Below, piece by piece: positions 47,291 to 59,300 of a stretch of 64,000 nt of DNA (position 1 is its first letter; each line of letters begins with the position of its first letter). A model generated the notes under the pieces. It was not told the DNA's origin and did no database searches. It worked only from the letters and a program-made list of their open reading frames with translations. Source of the DNA: Akebia trifoliata (taxonomy: Eukaryota; Streptophyta; Magnoliopsida; Ranunculales; Lardizabalaceae). A program made the translations under genes and the position numbers. The stretch lies in the NCBI GenBank assembly GCA_017979445.1, contig CM030706.1, positions 10,960,967-11,024,966 of the forward strand, given 5' to 3'.

Positions 47291-47534
47291 TTTGTCCAAC
47301 CTTCATCATTCCATCATTATCATAGTTCAATTCGAATCTTTCATTATTTAGGGGTCATCAAAAAGTGATCCTTAATTAGAAAAAAAATTCAATACTCAAA
47401 ATCATCTACAATCAAGACAAAAAATAAATAAATAGAAAAAATAAATAAAATAAATCTAACTAAATAATAAAAAAAACTAGGTCATCTTGGCAATACTCCC
47501 ATACTTGGGGTTTTTCAAGTTTGATCCTCAATAG

Positions 47535-47552
47535 TCCCCAGCGGAGTCGCCA
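47535..47552 (-). promoter_or_regulatory. Primer-binding site of Ret-8
   Basis: Complement TGGCGACTCCGCTGGGGA, one base from the LTR; the same type as Ret-2. Confidence 0.75.
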
Positions 47553-47553
47553 C

Positions 47554-49318
47554 TGAAAGCGCCCTCAATCCGCGGGGTGCGCGGATCTGCTTTTGACCCT
47601 TGAGGTTTAGGAGTCGCCACCTAGTTATTGTGGTCTAGGAACCAAACTGACTCTAAAAAAGGCAAACTAATCTACGAAAGAGAAAAAGAGTCCGGGGATC
47701 ACGTTACGGGGTTGGAAGGTGTTAAGCACCAACCCCGCCCGGTCAAAGCCGGTCTCTACTAACTTCCCAAAGATATCACATTGCTAAAAACCTAGATTAA
47801 AATAAAAATAAAAATTTCATACATTTCCGATAGCAAGGATTTTACTCCCTCAGATCTGACAAAAAGAGCTCCTTGTACTGTACTCCCTTGCTTCGTTCTG
47901 TCTCCGGATTTGACTTCAAATCTCCTTAATCAAGGTATCTCTTTGTTTCTGAATCTGAACTCTTCAAGTTTGTTGTGGATTTAAGGGTGTTTTTAGAGGG
48001 ATTTTACATGTTTTCTAGACTAAAATTGAAGGGGGGATGTTAGGTAAGGAGTTGGGACTCCAAAACTAGGGTTTGTGGGGGGCTAGGGGAGCTTCTAGAC
48101 CTACTTCTTCTAGGGTTTATGATTTGATACGAAAATAGGGTGTGAGCACCTCTATTTATAGATGTTTTTTTCGGGTTGATTTGGATAGAGTTAGTGTTCA
48201 ATTAGAGATCTTTTAATTAGAGTTGTGTTTTAGTTAAAATTGTTTTAGGTAGAATTGTGTTTTAATTAGAATTATTTTAGGTAGAATTGTGTTTTAATAA
48301 AATTATTTTAGGTAGAATTATTTTTAAGTTAGAACTCTATTAGATAGAGTTATTATTTAATTAGAATTCTATTATGACTTTTGGTTATTTGATTGACTTT
48401 TAATGTTTTGACTTTAGTCTTAATTGATTGATTTTAATATCTTGACTCCAGTCTTGCTTAATTGACTTTAATTTTGACTTCAGTCTCACTTGATTGACTT
48501 TAATACCTTGACTTTAGTCTTGCTTGATTTACTTTTAATTTTTGGAGAACCCCCCTCCATTATTTCTTTAATTCTTTGGACCCCCAAATGGAGGGGTCCT
48601 TAAAGAAATATCCCACGAACCCTCAACAATTTTGCCTGAGAGTCCGAATTAATCGATTTTTTAGGTTCAAAATTTTAAATGAATTTCATTAATGTTTTAC
48701 TTTAATTATTTAATGTTTTATTTATTAATTTCGAATTTTATAATTATGAAAATTGTGAAATTACTATTTTGCCCCCGGAGAGGACTTTGCACGTTTTAAG
48801 TCGGTTTTTAATGTTTTAGGATATTTTAGAATCGATTTTTCGTAAGAAATTCAATGGAAATATTAGTTTGTGTCATTTATGAAATTTTTTGTGGAAAATG
48901 GTTGTGAACTTTATGAGGGGCATTTTCGTAATTTTGTCGAATTCTGTGAAAATTGGCTAAACGATTTATTTGATTTCGATTTATTTTTATGTGTTTGAAT
49001 GGATTTTTCTAAGCGTAATGTAGGCTCTAGGGTTGTTTTGATGTTAGGGGGTTATTTGATGATAATTTGATAGTTTTTTAGTGATTTTTATCGTGAAGCT
49101 TTTTTGTCTGAAAAATGATGATTTCTATGTTTCTGGAGTCGTATTTTCCTAGCGTAGCGTGGTTTATAAGGTTTTGTAGTTTGAGATACCTCATCCGGAT
49201 TTCTGAAACACATCTGGTAACAAAATAAAGTAATGGAATACACATCCATCATTGGGAATCATTGCGATCGGGTTGACGAGTTGATTAATCAGGCGGATGC
49301 AAAAATGGGGTGTCTACA
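47554..49318 (-). mobile_element. 5' LTR of Ret-8
   Basis: 1765 bp, TG...CA, TATA box at 48152-48160 (complement), next to the primer site on the left and AGTGT on the right. Confidence 0.93.
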
Positions 49319-49323
49319 AGTGT

Positions 49324-50449
49324 CATCTTGTTTTGTCAGTTCCGTCTCAACTAGTTAACTCCGACTAATTTCTAGTTGTAGTTTCGTCAGGTGCTGTTCA
49401 ATTGGTACGCTAGTCTTTATATCAATAGTCTAGTCAATTACTCGTATATTATGCTAGTAGATAAGCAAGTGTTTCTTGTATATCATTCATGTCAACAGCT
49501 ACTTCCTTGAATATCAACATAGGGAGTTGCGTATCTTTCCTTTCGATTGAAGATGGCTTAACTTTGGGAGGCCTAACGATTAAACTATTAGATGAAGCAG
49601 TCCTTGTTTTACAACCTCTTGAATCGATTCTCCTCTTTTAAAAAGATAAATCCTCTTTTTTCCTTTCATCTTTTTATCCTTAATGTCGGCTCTAACTCTT
49701 CTTTTGCCTTCTCCTTTCACAATCGCTTTCCAGTAGAGAATTCATTATTCTTGTTCTAGTTATGTGATCAATGCCTTCTACAGATAAACGCTCACTTCGA
49801 GACTTCGATCGTGGCTCATTTTCACTCCTCGAAATGAAAGGGTTATAAATAAAGATTAGGACTTCATAGAAGCAGCAACTACCACCTGTCTATGCCCACA
49901 TCCATCCTAAAGATAGAAGGTCTACAATCAAGACATACCCTTCTTATAAGGTAAGGTTCATTTGTTTATACGAGTAATTTTTAGACGAGAAAAAAAAAAC
50001 ACGTGTGGTTCGGTTAAATATTTGCTTTTCATAGGCAAGTCATAAAATACCCTTGGTTATACGGTAAAACTATGCATTGAGGAGAAATATTTATGTAAGT
50101 AGGGGTAAAAAATAATAGACGGTGTAATTGATGAGAGAAATAAAGATAAATAATAGAGAATATGTGAAAAGATTATTGTTGATAAACATTGGTATGGAAG
50201 TGATACAAGGTGAATTCATTGTTATCTTAGGCTAATACAAATAGTGGACTAATTGGAGTGTGAGTTTGAATTAAAGTGATTAATTAATGAATGTGTTGGG
50301 TTGACGAAATATGGGAGACATAAATCTATAAGTTATAAATGAGATGGGCTTTGAAATAAGAATAAAAGATAATTATACATGTCGTGTTAGTTGAATAGCA
50401 ACAAAGCTTGATAAGGTATGATTTCAATTTCGAGGACGAAATTTTTATT
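49324..50449 (+). other. Ret-7 internal sequence, right part
   Basis: About 1.1 kb of + strand Ret-7 interior with no recognisable protease, RT or integrase. Near its end CGAGGACGAAATTTTTATTA is the usual 3' end of Tekay/Del-like coding. Confidence 0.55.
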
Positions 50450-50461
50450 AAGGGGGGAGAA
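50450..50461 (+). promoter_or_regulatory. Polypurine tract of Ret-7
   Basis: AAGGGGGGAGAA directly before the 3' LTR start; the plus-strand primer site. Confidence 0.85.
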
Positions 50462-53400
50462 TGTAACACCCCGAGTTTTCGATTCGTATCTCGAGAAAAA
50501 AATAAATAGTGGAATTTTGATAAAATCTTGAAAGTGGGACTTAGGGATAAAACTTTAGGATGTTTCTGATCATTTTTAATGGAATCTGACCTCACCATAG
50601 GATTCAAAATGATCGAAAAACATACTTTAGCCTGTAAGCACGCTTAAATGCGAGTCCGAATATAAAAGTTGCAAAATCCTCGATTACCGGGTAGGAGCAG
50701 GTTAAAATAGTAACTTTTTGCTATAGCAAGAATTATTAAGATTCGATTATACCATTGGATTCATAATGAAAAATTATTAAATATGGACTATTTATATGTC
50801 ATTTTTGGTATCAGGAAGTCGAATTATCGTCAAAACGAAAACGACGTCAAGTTTAGGGGTCACCTCAGGCTAAAAATGTAAATTTTTGTTGTAGTTAGAA
50901 TTTATAGAAATTAACCATACCATTAGATCCGGAACAAAAAATTAGGCGAAATAGAATATTCATTTGTCAGTTTTGGAGTCCGGACGGTCAAGTTATCGTC
51001 GATCGAAACAATAGACGAAATACCGATTTCGTCCCAAATTTTATATAAATAATTTTTTTTTAAATATTTTTTAATTCGTTGTCATCCCAACCCGTCCAAA
51101 ACCAGCCAATGAAATATGAATTTTTTTTCGATTTCTTCCGATCTTCTACCTCAGATCTCTCGCAAACGGTTCATCATTGATAACCGACGCAAAAGGGAGA
51201 AATGTCCACAGCTGCGTTCTCTACAAAATCCACCCAACCTCTTTCCATTTTACTTTCTTTTTCATACAATATCGTCAAAAATCAGCCATATTTATATACG
51301 AAAATTTTAAAACTTTGACCCGGATTTCGTTCGTTTCGGTGTCAAACCGTCTTCCGACGCAGAAGGGAAAAACGTTCGCAGCCTCGACATCTACAAAACC
51401 CACCTAACCTTTTTTCGTTTCACTTTCTTTTTTACCTGATATCGTAAAAAATTAGTCGTATTTTTATACGGAGATTTCGTAACTTCGATGTCGGATTTCA
51501 TCCGTTTCGGGGTCAAACCATCATCCACCGCAGAAGGGAGAAAGGACGACCACATCGAGATCTTCGAAACCACCAGGCCGATTTCAAAAATCAGCCACTT
51601 CGAAGTTTGGTCTGTCTCGATTTCCACATCGATTTCCGCGCACACGCTTTGATCCTTTCTCCTAGAGATTGTAAGGAACTTTCAATTTCTATTAGTAATC
51701 GTATATTATGAAAATTGCATTTAGAATTTTATCGGAAAAATTTTGATATATTTCCAAAATATAGAATTCTTTTGTTATTTCAAAAATTCACGTCAGAAAT
51801 TGCATGTTTAATATGTTTAATTGTATTTTTAACAAATTATACATGGATAGGGTATTTTAACGGGTTGTTTCCATAAATTGGGTCTTGTGTACTACTTGGA
51901 CCTCGTTTTGATATAAAATTTGTATTCTTCTTCAATATTATTGATAAAAATAAATTCTATAGTTGGAAAATGTTATTTAATATTCAATGAACACATATTA
52001 AGTTGATGAATATCAGAAAATGGATATTTTATTGAAGATATTGAAAATTATAAAAATTTGAAAAAGGGAAAAAAGGGTATGAAACGGTAAAATGTCAGAG
52101 TCACACCCGAGGGGTGATGTCTGCATTTTACGTTGTTGTGTTGTGTGTAAGTTGGTGAACAGATATCCAGGGATAACATTGCTCGTTGCATGTTTATTTA
52201 AATTTCTGTTAGCGCGAGGCGCTGTTTACTTTTCCGTTATGTTATTTATTTTAGGCTGGGTGGCCACACTTGCATGGTAGGAAACTGGATATCTATTCTC
52301 AACCTTGTATTGTTAATTTCTCTTTTGTTTTCAAATGAAAATAATATATATATGTAGCTATTTTGTGAGCTGTTAAAGAGTCTGTGAATGCCTGAAGGGA
52401 TAATGCGTCATATCATCCGGAGTCGTATATTATCCTGGGATGTACGGTAGGGACCACCAAGCTCATACGTGGTATGGGACGCGTATGACAGTGGAGTCAC
52501 AACTGGAATCCGGGATATTCCTCTCTATCTTTACCAGTGAACTTGTAATGTAAAGTTGGTCGTATACGAATGGTTGTATATTTGAGAATCACATGTACGC
52601 CTAATAGGCATAGACGAAGATGATTAGTTAGTAATCACTAACAATCTATAGTAGTCGAACATTCTGACACATCGAAAAGAGACCCATTGCTGACGGTCAC
52701 GTCAAACGGCCAGCCTGAGCCGGATAAATGGTCAATCAAGCGTGGTAAACAGCGACTAGCTACAAAATCAGGAACTAAAAGCCAGAGAAGAATTGTAACA
52801 TCATGTCTCGACTGGGAGCGATCCAATCGTGAATCCCAACTCTTTAATTCCAATACTCTACCAATGTGTATTATGTATCTGTTGCCTTACTTTAATATAT
52901 AAAATGAAATGCATGTTTAATATTTCTATTTGGTCAATTAGATTTGTATATAAAGAAAATGCTATAGTGAATACTGTTATTGATGTAATGTCAGTTTTAA
53001 AATGTTTAGTTGCTCATCCTTGGCTATATGTACCAGTTAATCATAGTTTATTCAGTAAAATTTTTTTTATATTTTAAAATGATTCAGTATGTTTATTCGT
53101 TTATGTTAGGAGGGGTTATTAGCATAAATTGTTTGTTTCTTTACGGGGTAACCATTGTTACTTACCCTTTCCTTCTCCATTTTTTTAGTTTCAGATCCGG
53201 AGCTTAGCGAGGCAGGTGTAGAACATGAGTGAGAGTCATCTGGTGGGTCAGATAGACAGCCAGAGTCCGTCACTTAGTGAGTATTGGGGTTATACCCCCT
53301 AGTGGTATCGAATTGTCCAAAAGTATTATAGATTTTGTTTTGAGCCTTAGGACTTTTGTTAGAATGAGAAATAATTGTATAATCCTGTATTTTGGTTATT

Positions 53401-53624
53401 CTTCTGCACTCTGATCTTTCGTACGTTATTAGACGTATATAAGATGCCGCTAGTATTTTATTTTATGTGTATATATGCAGAATTGTATGTCGTTTATTAG
53501 GTGCAGGTTATACACCTTGGAATGCTAACATAAACAGAAGAGACCATGCCGAAATTTCGAGGTGCCACCTAGTACCTCGAGATCTGACATGGGGATTTGT
53601 GTTAGTGTTCGGCGGGACGCCATA
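50462..53624 (+). mobile_element. 3' LTR of Ret-7
   Basis: 3163 bp, begins TGTAACACCCCGAGTTTTCG and ends GACGCCATA (terminal CA decayed to TA). It is followed by GTAGT. It aligns along its length with 34594-37734, with scattered small differences. Confidence 0.92.
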
Positions 53625-55704
53625 GTAGTACATCAAAGCAGGATCTCACTTAGGCATTTGTTTTGACCAAGAAGTGCAACTAATGTACTTGGATCATCTT
53701 TTATATACCTATGGGTACGAGTCAAGAGTTGTTGCTTTCATAAATGGTTTGGCATCCCACGAGGGGACCAACCATGTACTAGTACTATGTTTGCAAACGT
53801 GACATGTGACTGTACGACTTATAATAGGTCAAAGGCTCAGGTCGCTCTAGCCTGGGTGCATCGATATACCTTTCAAAGTCACCTGATCAAACGGTACTGA
53901 TGTCCCAGTTTAATATAACCTAAGGTACGTAACTGGAGTTGTGGTTTTCATGAATGCCGTCGCATCTCCGAAGAGATCGGGCCATGCACTAGTGCCACGT
54001 TGGCTATAAGGGACATGCAAGCGTGCAAAGTGATAAACATGCTAATGGTGTGTGCAAAACAGGATGGGTTGCGCCCGGGGCCTTTTTCAAACACATGGGC
54101 CCATGGGCTTGATCATATCATTACAACTTTGATTTCAAATATCGAACAAAATATACACACAAACATCCATTATATACAATTCAAAGTGGAAGCATGCATA
54201 TCATCGATTTAGATCATGGAAAATCAATCACATAATAATTGATTAGATTCAACATTGAGATAGGTACAATTTTGTTGATTTTTAAGGTCCAATCAATGAT
54301 CACTTTTGGGTAATCCAAAATAAATCGTGATTCCAATAGATGTTACATTGATGATAGAATGATAATTATTGAGATGAGGAGTGATGAACCCTTTTTTTTT
54401 AAATTATAAAAAAACTAGAAACACATCCCTAAAGAAAATCAGAAAGAAAGATCCTAGTGCCAAATGAGCTCGATCTCACAAAATAAATCAGAAACATTAA
54501 CTGTGCTAACACTAGATAAATTTGGATTTTTTGTGAATTAGGAAAATACAATCCGAACTTGCATCGATGATATCTAAGGCTCCCAATAACGAAATCGAGT
54601 GAATTTAGATTCTAAATTAATCTACTCGATGGGATCTACATTTTATTAGAGGTGCCTAGACCTAATTCTGACTAGAATGTTCTGTAAAAACGTTTTAACA
54701 TTGCTGTCCCAACCTTCTTTCAGCAACAATTCCAGATTTACAAAATACAATTCGAACTTGCATCGATGATATCCAAGGCTCCCGATAACGAAATTGAGTG
54801 AATTCAAGTTCTACATTAATCTACTCGATGAGATCTATGTTTTATTAATAGGTGTCCAGACTTAATTCTCATTAGAATGTTCTAGAAAAATATTTTAACA
54901 TTGTTGTCCCAACTTTTATTCAGCAACAATTCCAGATTTACAAAATACAATCCGAACTTGCATCGATGATATCCAAGGCTCCTGATAATGAAATTGAGTG
55001 AACTCAGGTTCTAAGTTAATCTAATCGATGAGATCTACGTTTTATTAATAGGTGCCCAAACTTAATTCTCACTATAATATTCTGTAAAAATGTTTTAACA
55101 TTGCTGTCACAACCTTCATTCAGCAATAATTTTAGATATACAAAATACAATCTGAACTTGCATCGATGATATCCAAGGCTCCAGATAATGAAATTGAGGG
55201 AACTCAGGTTCTAAATTAATCTACTCGATGAGATCTACGTTTTATTAACGGGTGCTCAGACTTAATTCTCACTAGAATGTTCTATAAAAATGTTTTAACA
55301 TTACTGTCCCAACCTTCATTCAACAACAATTCCAAATTTACAGATTAATCCGAACTTGCATCGATGATATCCAAGGCTCTCGATAACGAAGTTGAGTGAA
55401 CTCAGGTTCTAAATTAATCTACTCGATGAGATCTACGTTTTATTAAAGGTGCCCAGACTTAATTCTTACTAGAATGTTCTATAAAAACTTTTAACATTGC
55501 TATCCCAACCTTCATCATTCCATCATTTTCATATGTCAATTTGAATATTTCATTATTTAGGGGTCATCAAAAAATGACCCTTAATTGGACAAAAATACAA
55601 TATCAAAAATCATCCACAATCAAGTCACAAAAATAAATAAATAAACAAATAAACAAATAAAATAAATTGAACAAAATAATAAAAAAAATTAGGTCATCTA
55701 GTAG
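53625..55704 (-). other. Ret-6 5' leader, right part
   Basis: Resumes the Ret-6 leader after Ret-7: GGATCTCACTTAGGCATTTG aligns with Ret-2 18758. Both copies of the duplicated block follow, then the 199-bp array. About 48 bases just before the primer site that Ret-2 and Ret-8 share are missing here. Confidence 0.75.
54550..55515 (-). repeat. 5' leader tandem array of Ret-6 (~199-bp units)
   Basis: Five units; CATCGATGATATC starts at 54562, 54761, 54961, 55161 and 55359. They are homologous to the 193-bp units of Ret-8 but with an extra AAAATACAA-like insertion. Confidence 0.88.
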
Positions 55705-55722
55705 TTTCCAGTAGAGTCGCCA
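55705..55722 (-). promoter_or_regulatory. Primer-binding site of Ret-6
   Basis: Complement TGGCGACTCTACTGGAAA, diverged at its 3' end from Ret-2 and Ret-8 but with the same TGGCGACTC core. Confidence 0.65.
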
Positions 55723-55723
55723 T

Positions 55724-55974
55724 TGAAAGCTCCCTCGATCCGCAGGGTGCGCGGATTCGCTTTTGACTTTGAGGTTTGGGAGTCGCCACCTAGTTTTTAC
55801 GGTCTAGGAACTGAACATCGACTCGAAACGGATAAAAAAATAACTAATCTACTAAAAAAAATACTGAGTGCGGGAATCACATTACGGGGTTGGAAGGTGT
55901 TAGGCACTGACCCCGCTTGGCAAATGCCGGTCTCTACTAATTCCCAAAAATGATTACATTGCTAAAAAGACTTA

Positions 55975-56009
<35 letters not shown>

Positions 56010-57332
56010 TAAAAATATTTATCTTTGCAACGCAATAATTTTGTTCCTCAAATCTGATAGAACAGCTCCTCGTATAGTACTCCTCGCTTCATTCTGTCAC
56101 CGGATTCGTTTCAGACCTCCAAGAAGAAGTACCTTCTTCTTATATCTAAATATTTCTGATTTGTTTATGGATTTCTAGGTATTTTTTGAGCTAAAATTGG
56201 GGTATGGATGTTGGGTAAGGAGTTGGGACTTCAAAATTAGGGTTTATTAGATGCTAGGGAAGCTTTTTGACCTACTTTTCTTAGGATTTATTTTTTGATA
56301 CGAAAATAGGTTGTAAAGACGCTTATTTATAGATTTTTTTAAAGTGTTTTTTAGATAAAATTAGTGTTTAATTATAATTATTTTAGATAACATTAGTATT
56401 TAATTAAAATTATTTTTAAATAGAGTTAGTGTTTAATTAGAATTACATTAGATAATTTTATAGTTTAATTAGAATTCTATTAGATAGTTTTAGAATTTAA
56501 TTAGGTTTCTTTTAGATATTTTTAGAGTTTAATTAGAATTCTTTTAGATAGAGTTAGAGTTTAATTAGAATTCTATTAGGATTTTGACTTTGATCTTATT
56601 AGATTGATTAGGGTTTTGACTTAAGTCTGACTTGATTGACTATAATTTAGGATTTTGACTTAAGTCTTACTTAATTGACTTGACTTTAGGATTTTGACTT
56701 AAGTCTTACTTGATTGACTTGACTTTAGGATTTTGACTTAAGTCTTACTTGATTGACTTGAATTTTAACTAGGATTTTACTTTACATTAATTAATGCTTT
56801 AATTATTAATTTTCTGAATTTAATTATTAAAATTATAAAATTATCATTTTGCCCTTGGATTTTGACTTAAGTCTTATTGGTTTGTGTCATTTATGAAATT
56901 TTTTGTGCGAAATAGTCGTGAACTTAATGAGGGGTATTTTCGTAATTTTATCGAATTTTGTGAAAATTGACGAAATGGTTTATTTGATTTCGATTTGTTG
57001 TTTTATGTGTTTGAAAGGGTTTTCCTAAGCGTATTGTAGGCTTTAGGGATGTTTTGAGGTTAAGAGTATTTTGGTCATTTGGTCATTTTTTAATGATTTT
57101 TATCGTGAAGCTTCTTTTTGTCTGAAAAATGATGATTTCTATATTTTTGGGATTATATTTTCCTAACGTAGCGTGGTTTCTACAGTTTTGTTAGTTTGAG
57201 ATACCTCATCCAAATTTTTGAAACATATCTAGTAACTAAATAGAGCATTGGAATAAACATCCATCATTGGGAACCATTGTAATCGGGTTGACGAGTTGAT
57301 TAATCAGGCGAGTGCAAAAATGGGGTGTCTAC
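55724..57332 (-). mobile_element. 5' LTR of Ret-6
   Basis: 1609 bp. It shares private sequence with 27849-29521 and has a longer TAA microsatellite (about 55977-56005). Near 56860 about 110 bp present in the other LTR are missing. Probable TATA at 56323-56331 (complement). Confidence 0.88.
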
Positions 57333-57431
57333 ATATAGCCTCATCTGATTGAGGAGGGAATCCACCACCTATAAGGATCCTTGGTTCTCTGGTGCTCCAT
57401 CTCTTGGGTCGTTGTTCCTTGTATTCACCAT
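57333..57431 (-). pseudogene. Ret-5 gag N-terminus
   Basis: Start codon at 57429-57431, reading MVNTRNNDPRDGAPENQGSL, a stop, then DSLLNQMR, the usual opening of Tat-clade gags. Its continuation is at 27848 on the far side of Ret-6. The ATG lies about 25 bases downstream of the primer site in the transcript. Confidence 0.75.
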
Positions 57432-57454
57432 GTTTTATGTTGTGTTTTGGTAGG

Positions 57455-57473
57455 TTCCACACGGACTGTGCCA
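57455..57473 (-). promoter_or_regulatory. Primer-binding site of Ret-5
   Basis: On the minus strand TGGCACAGTCCGTGTGGAA, a diverged form of the TGGCGCCGTCTGTGGGAA type common in Tat elements, two bases from the LTR end. Confidence 0.7.
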
Positions 57474-57475
57474 AT

Positions 57476-58150
57476 TGTAGAGGTCACTTTTGTGACTCAC
57501 CTAGAAATTCACGCTTCCTTTGAAGATTGATCTTGCTTCAAATTCTTCCTCTTATGTGTGGCCCTTGCCCCACAACTATCCCGACACTCAAGTCAAGAAA
57601 GAACTTCGAAATTTAAGATTCGAATTTTATTAATTTTATTGCATGCCTTTTGGGAGGAAAGTTTTCCCTTTTTATATAGGTTTCGGTTAGTTCCCTCTTT
57701 TGGAATGCTTCTTGAATCGTCCTTATCCTTAATGGGATTCTACCTTATTATTTCCTTCCTTGTCTTTTATCTATAAAGGAAACCACTGATTTGATATCTG
57801 AATCTCACAAAATAAGGGATCTGGTATAATCGTTGAAATTGACATAGGCCCCGACCTTTTGTTCATTATCTTGGTTTGGATCCTCAGTATCTTTATGTTC
57901 GAGACCACTAAATTTTCCCTCCACATCTTTTGTTATTGTCGATTGCTGTAATAATTTGGCGGTGAGATCCACAATTTAATGATATCCCCTTGACTAGTAT
58001 TCCAAACTCTAAACTCACCTTGTCTTCTCTATCTATATTGAATATTGATTGATGGAAAAAAAAAAAAAAATTAACACACCCAAAACACTGATTCATTTGT
58101 GTTCGTGTCTCTAAAGTGGTTGCTGTCTCAAATTTAACTTTGGGACATTC
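57476..58150 (-). mobile_element. Ret-5 5' LTR (outer end uncertain)
   Basis: Starts TGTAGAGGTCACTTTTGTGA next to the primer site, with a TATA box at 57671-57678 (complement TATATAAA). The partner LTR is not in the window, so the outer end, somewhere between about 57900 and 58500, cannot be fixed. Confidence 0.55.
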
Positions 58151-58556
58151 CTTATCTATCGGCTTTCCTTTAATTAGAAGAGGGTTTACAATCAGAACCT
58201 ATCCATTAACACCTCCAACTACCAGGTCTATGTAAACCCCATCTAAGCTCCTCCTAAACCCTCGTAACCATCCCCCTAACCTTGCTAACACCCAACCGAA
58301 TCTGTTTAAGCCTCAAACCTAGCAATCAAAAACCCTTCCTAACCCTTAAAGCCTTACCATACGTTTACAAAACAAGCACAACATCATTGCTGTTCATACA
58401 CCCTACGTTCCATTATATCCACCCAATTATCTCTAAACCCTGCTATCGCAAAATCCATCTAGAATCCACCCATTCCTAAATTAGTTTGAGATGTAAATAT
58501 GGTTGCTGGAAATTATTTTCTGACCTAATTCCATCATTGCTACTAAATTTATATAT
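58151..58556. other. Unclassified DNA before the MITE cluster
   Basis: Pyrimidine-rich sequence with no convincing gene or repeat. It may be the outer part of the Ret-5 LTR or host DNA. Confidence 0.4.
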
Positions 58557-58923
58557 GGGGGCGGTTCAAGGGACATATGTAAAAACAATGGTTTTTCAAA
58601 ACATGAATTAGAGGTTTTGGATTAAGCTGATTTTTTGTGAGGATGGTCACTATGATGAGAAGATCATCCTTACAAAAAATCAGCTCAATCTGAAAATTTC
58701 TAAATCCATCAAAAGTGATTTACAAATTACTGATAAAAATTGGTAAAAAATCGACAATCCACATTCTAAATCACTTTTAATGGGGGTTAGAAGTTTCAGG
58801 TTGGACTGATTTTTTATTTTTTTTTTTGATGATTTTCCCATCATAAAGATTATCATCACAAAAAATCAGCTCAATCCGAAACTTCTAACTCATATTTTGA
58901 AATTTTATTAATGTTACATTGTT
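58557..58923. mobile_element. MITE-like unit M1
   Basis: Starts GGGGCGGTTCAAGGGACATA and ends AATGTTACATTGTT, flanked by TA runs. Hairpin arms are of the GGATTAAGCTGAT/ATCAGCTCAATCT type. Shares its terminus with M4 and M5. Confidence 0.7.
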
Positions 58924-58936
58924 TATATATATATAA

Positions 58937-59300
58937 GGAAATGTTCAGCACCAAACATTTTGGCAAAACATTTTTCAAAACATGGGTTAGAAGTTTTGAA
59001 ATGGGCTGATTTTTGGTGAGGATGATCTCTACGGTGAGGAGATCATCCTCACCAAAAATCAGCTCATTCCAAAACTTTTAGTCCCATCAAAAATGGTTTA
59101 CAAAAATTGGACGGTCCACGATTTTTCAACTTGTAAACATGGGGCTAGAAGTTTTGGAATGGGCTGGTTTTTGGTGAGGATGATCTTCTCACCATAGAGA
59201 TCATCCTCACCAAAAATCAGCCCATTCCAAAACTTCTAACTCATGTAGGACGAAAATGGTTGGCTAAAATGTTGGCCAAAATGTTTGGTACTAAACATTT
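58937..59300. mobile_element. MITE-like unit M2
   Basis: Left end GGAAATGTTCAGCACCAAAC, right end GCCAAAATGTTTGGTACTAA then ACATTT. Two long hairpins. It abuts M3 without a TA spacer. Confidence 0.65.

Larger units (their letters stand above)
39928..49318 (-). mobile_element. Ret-8: non-autonomous Ogre/Tat-like element
   Basis: A 9.4-kb minus-strand element with LTRs of 1767 and 1765 bp and the AGTGT duplication, innermost in the nest. The 5.9-kb interior has the primer site, 5' tandem array, leader, traces of the region after integrase and upstream of RT, the 3' UTR modules and the polypurine tract, and no open coding region. It is a large retrotransposon derivative that needs proteins in trans, most plausibly from a Ret-2-type element. 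Confidence 0.92.
34594..53624 (+). mobile_element. Ret-7: long-LTR Ty3/gypsy (Tekay/Del-like), split by Ret-8
   Basis: + strand element with 3.1-kb LTRs (34594-37734, 50462-53624), an iMet primer site and the GTAGT duplication. Internal sequence totals only about 3.3 kb without Ret-8. Gag remnants at 38420-39640 resemble Tekay/Del gag. The 3' end CGAGGACGAAATTTTTATTA plus purine tract is typical of that lineage. No protease, RT or integrase remains, so it could not move on its own. Confidence 0.88.
27849..57332 (-). mobile_element. Ret-6: non-autonomous Ogre/Tat-like element, split by Ret-7
   Basis: Minus-strand element with LTRs 27849-29521 and 55724-57332, which share private features such as GAACATCGACTCGAAACGG and a TAA microsatellite. 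It is about 10.4 kb without Ret-7. It keeps the polypurine tract, 3' UTR arrays, integrase C-terminal and RT-upstream scraps, the whole leader and the primer site. It lacks gag, protease, RT, RNase H and ORF1. It sits in the gag of Ret-5: both flanks read as gag on the minus strand. Confidence 0.88.
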
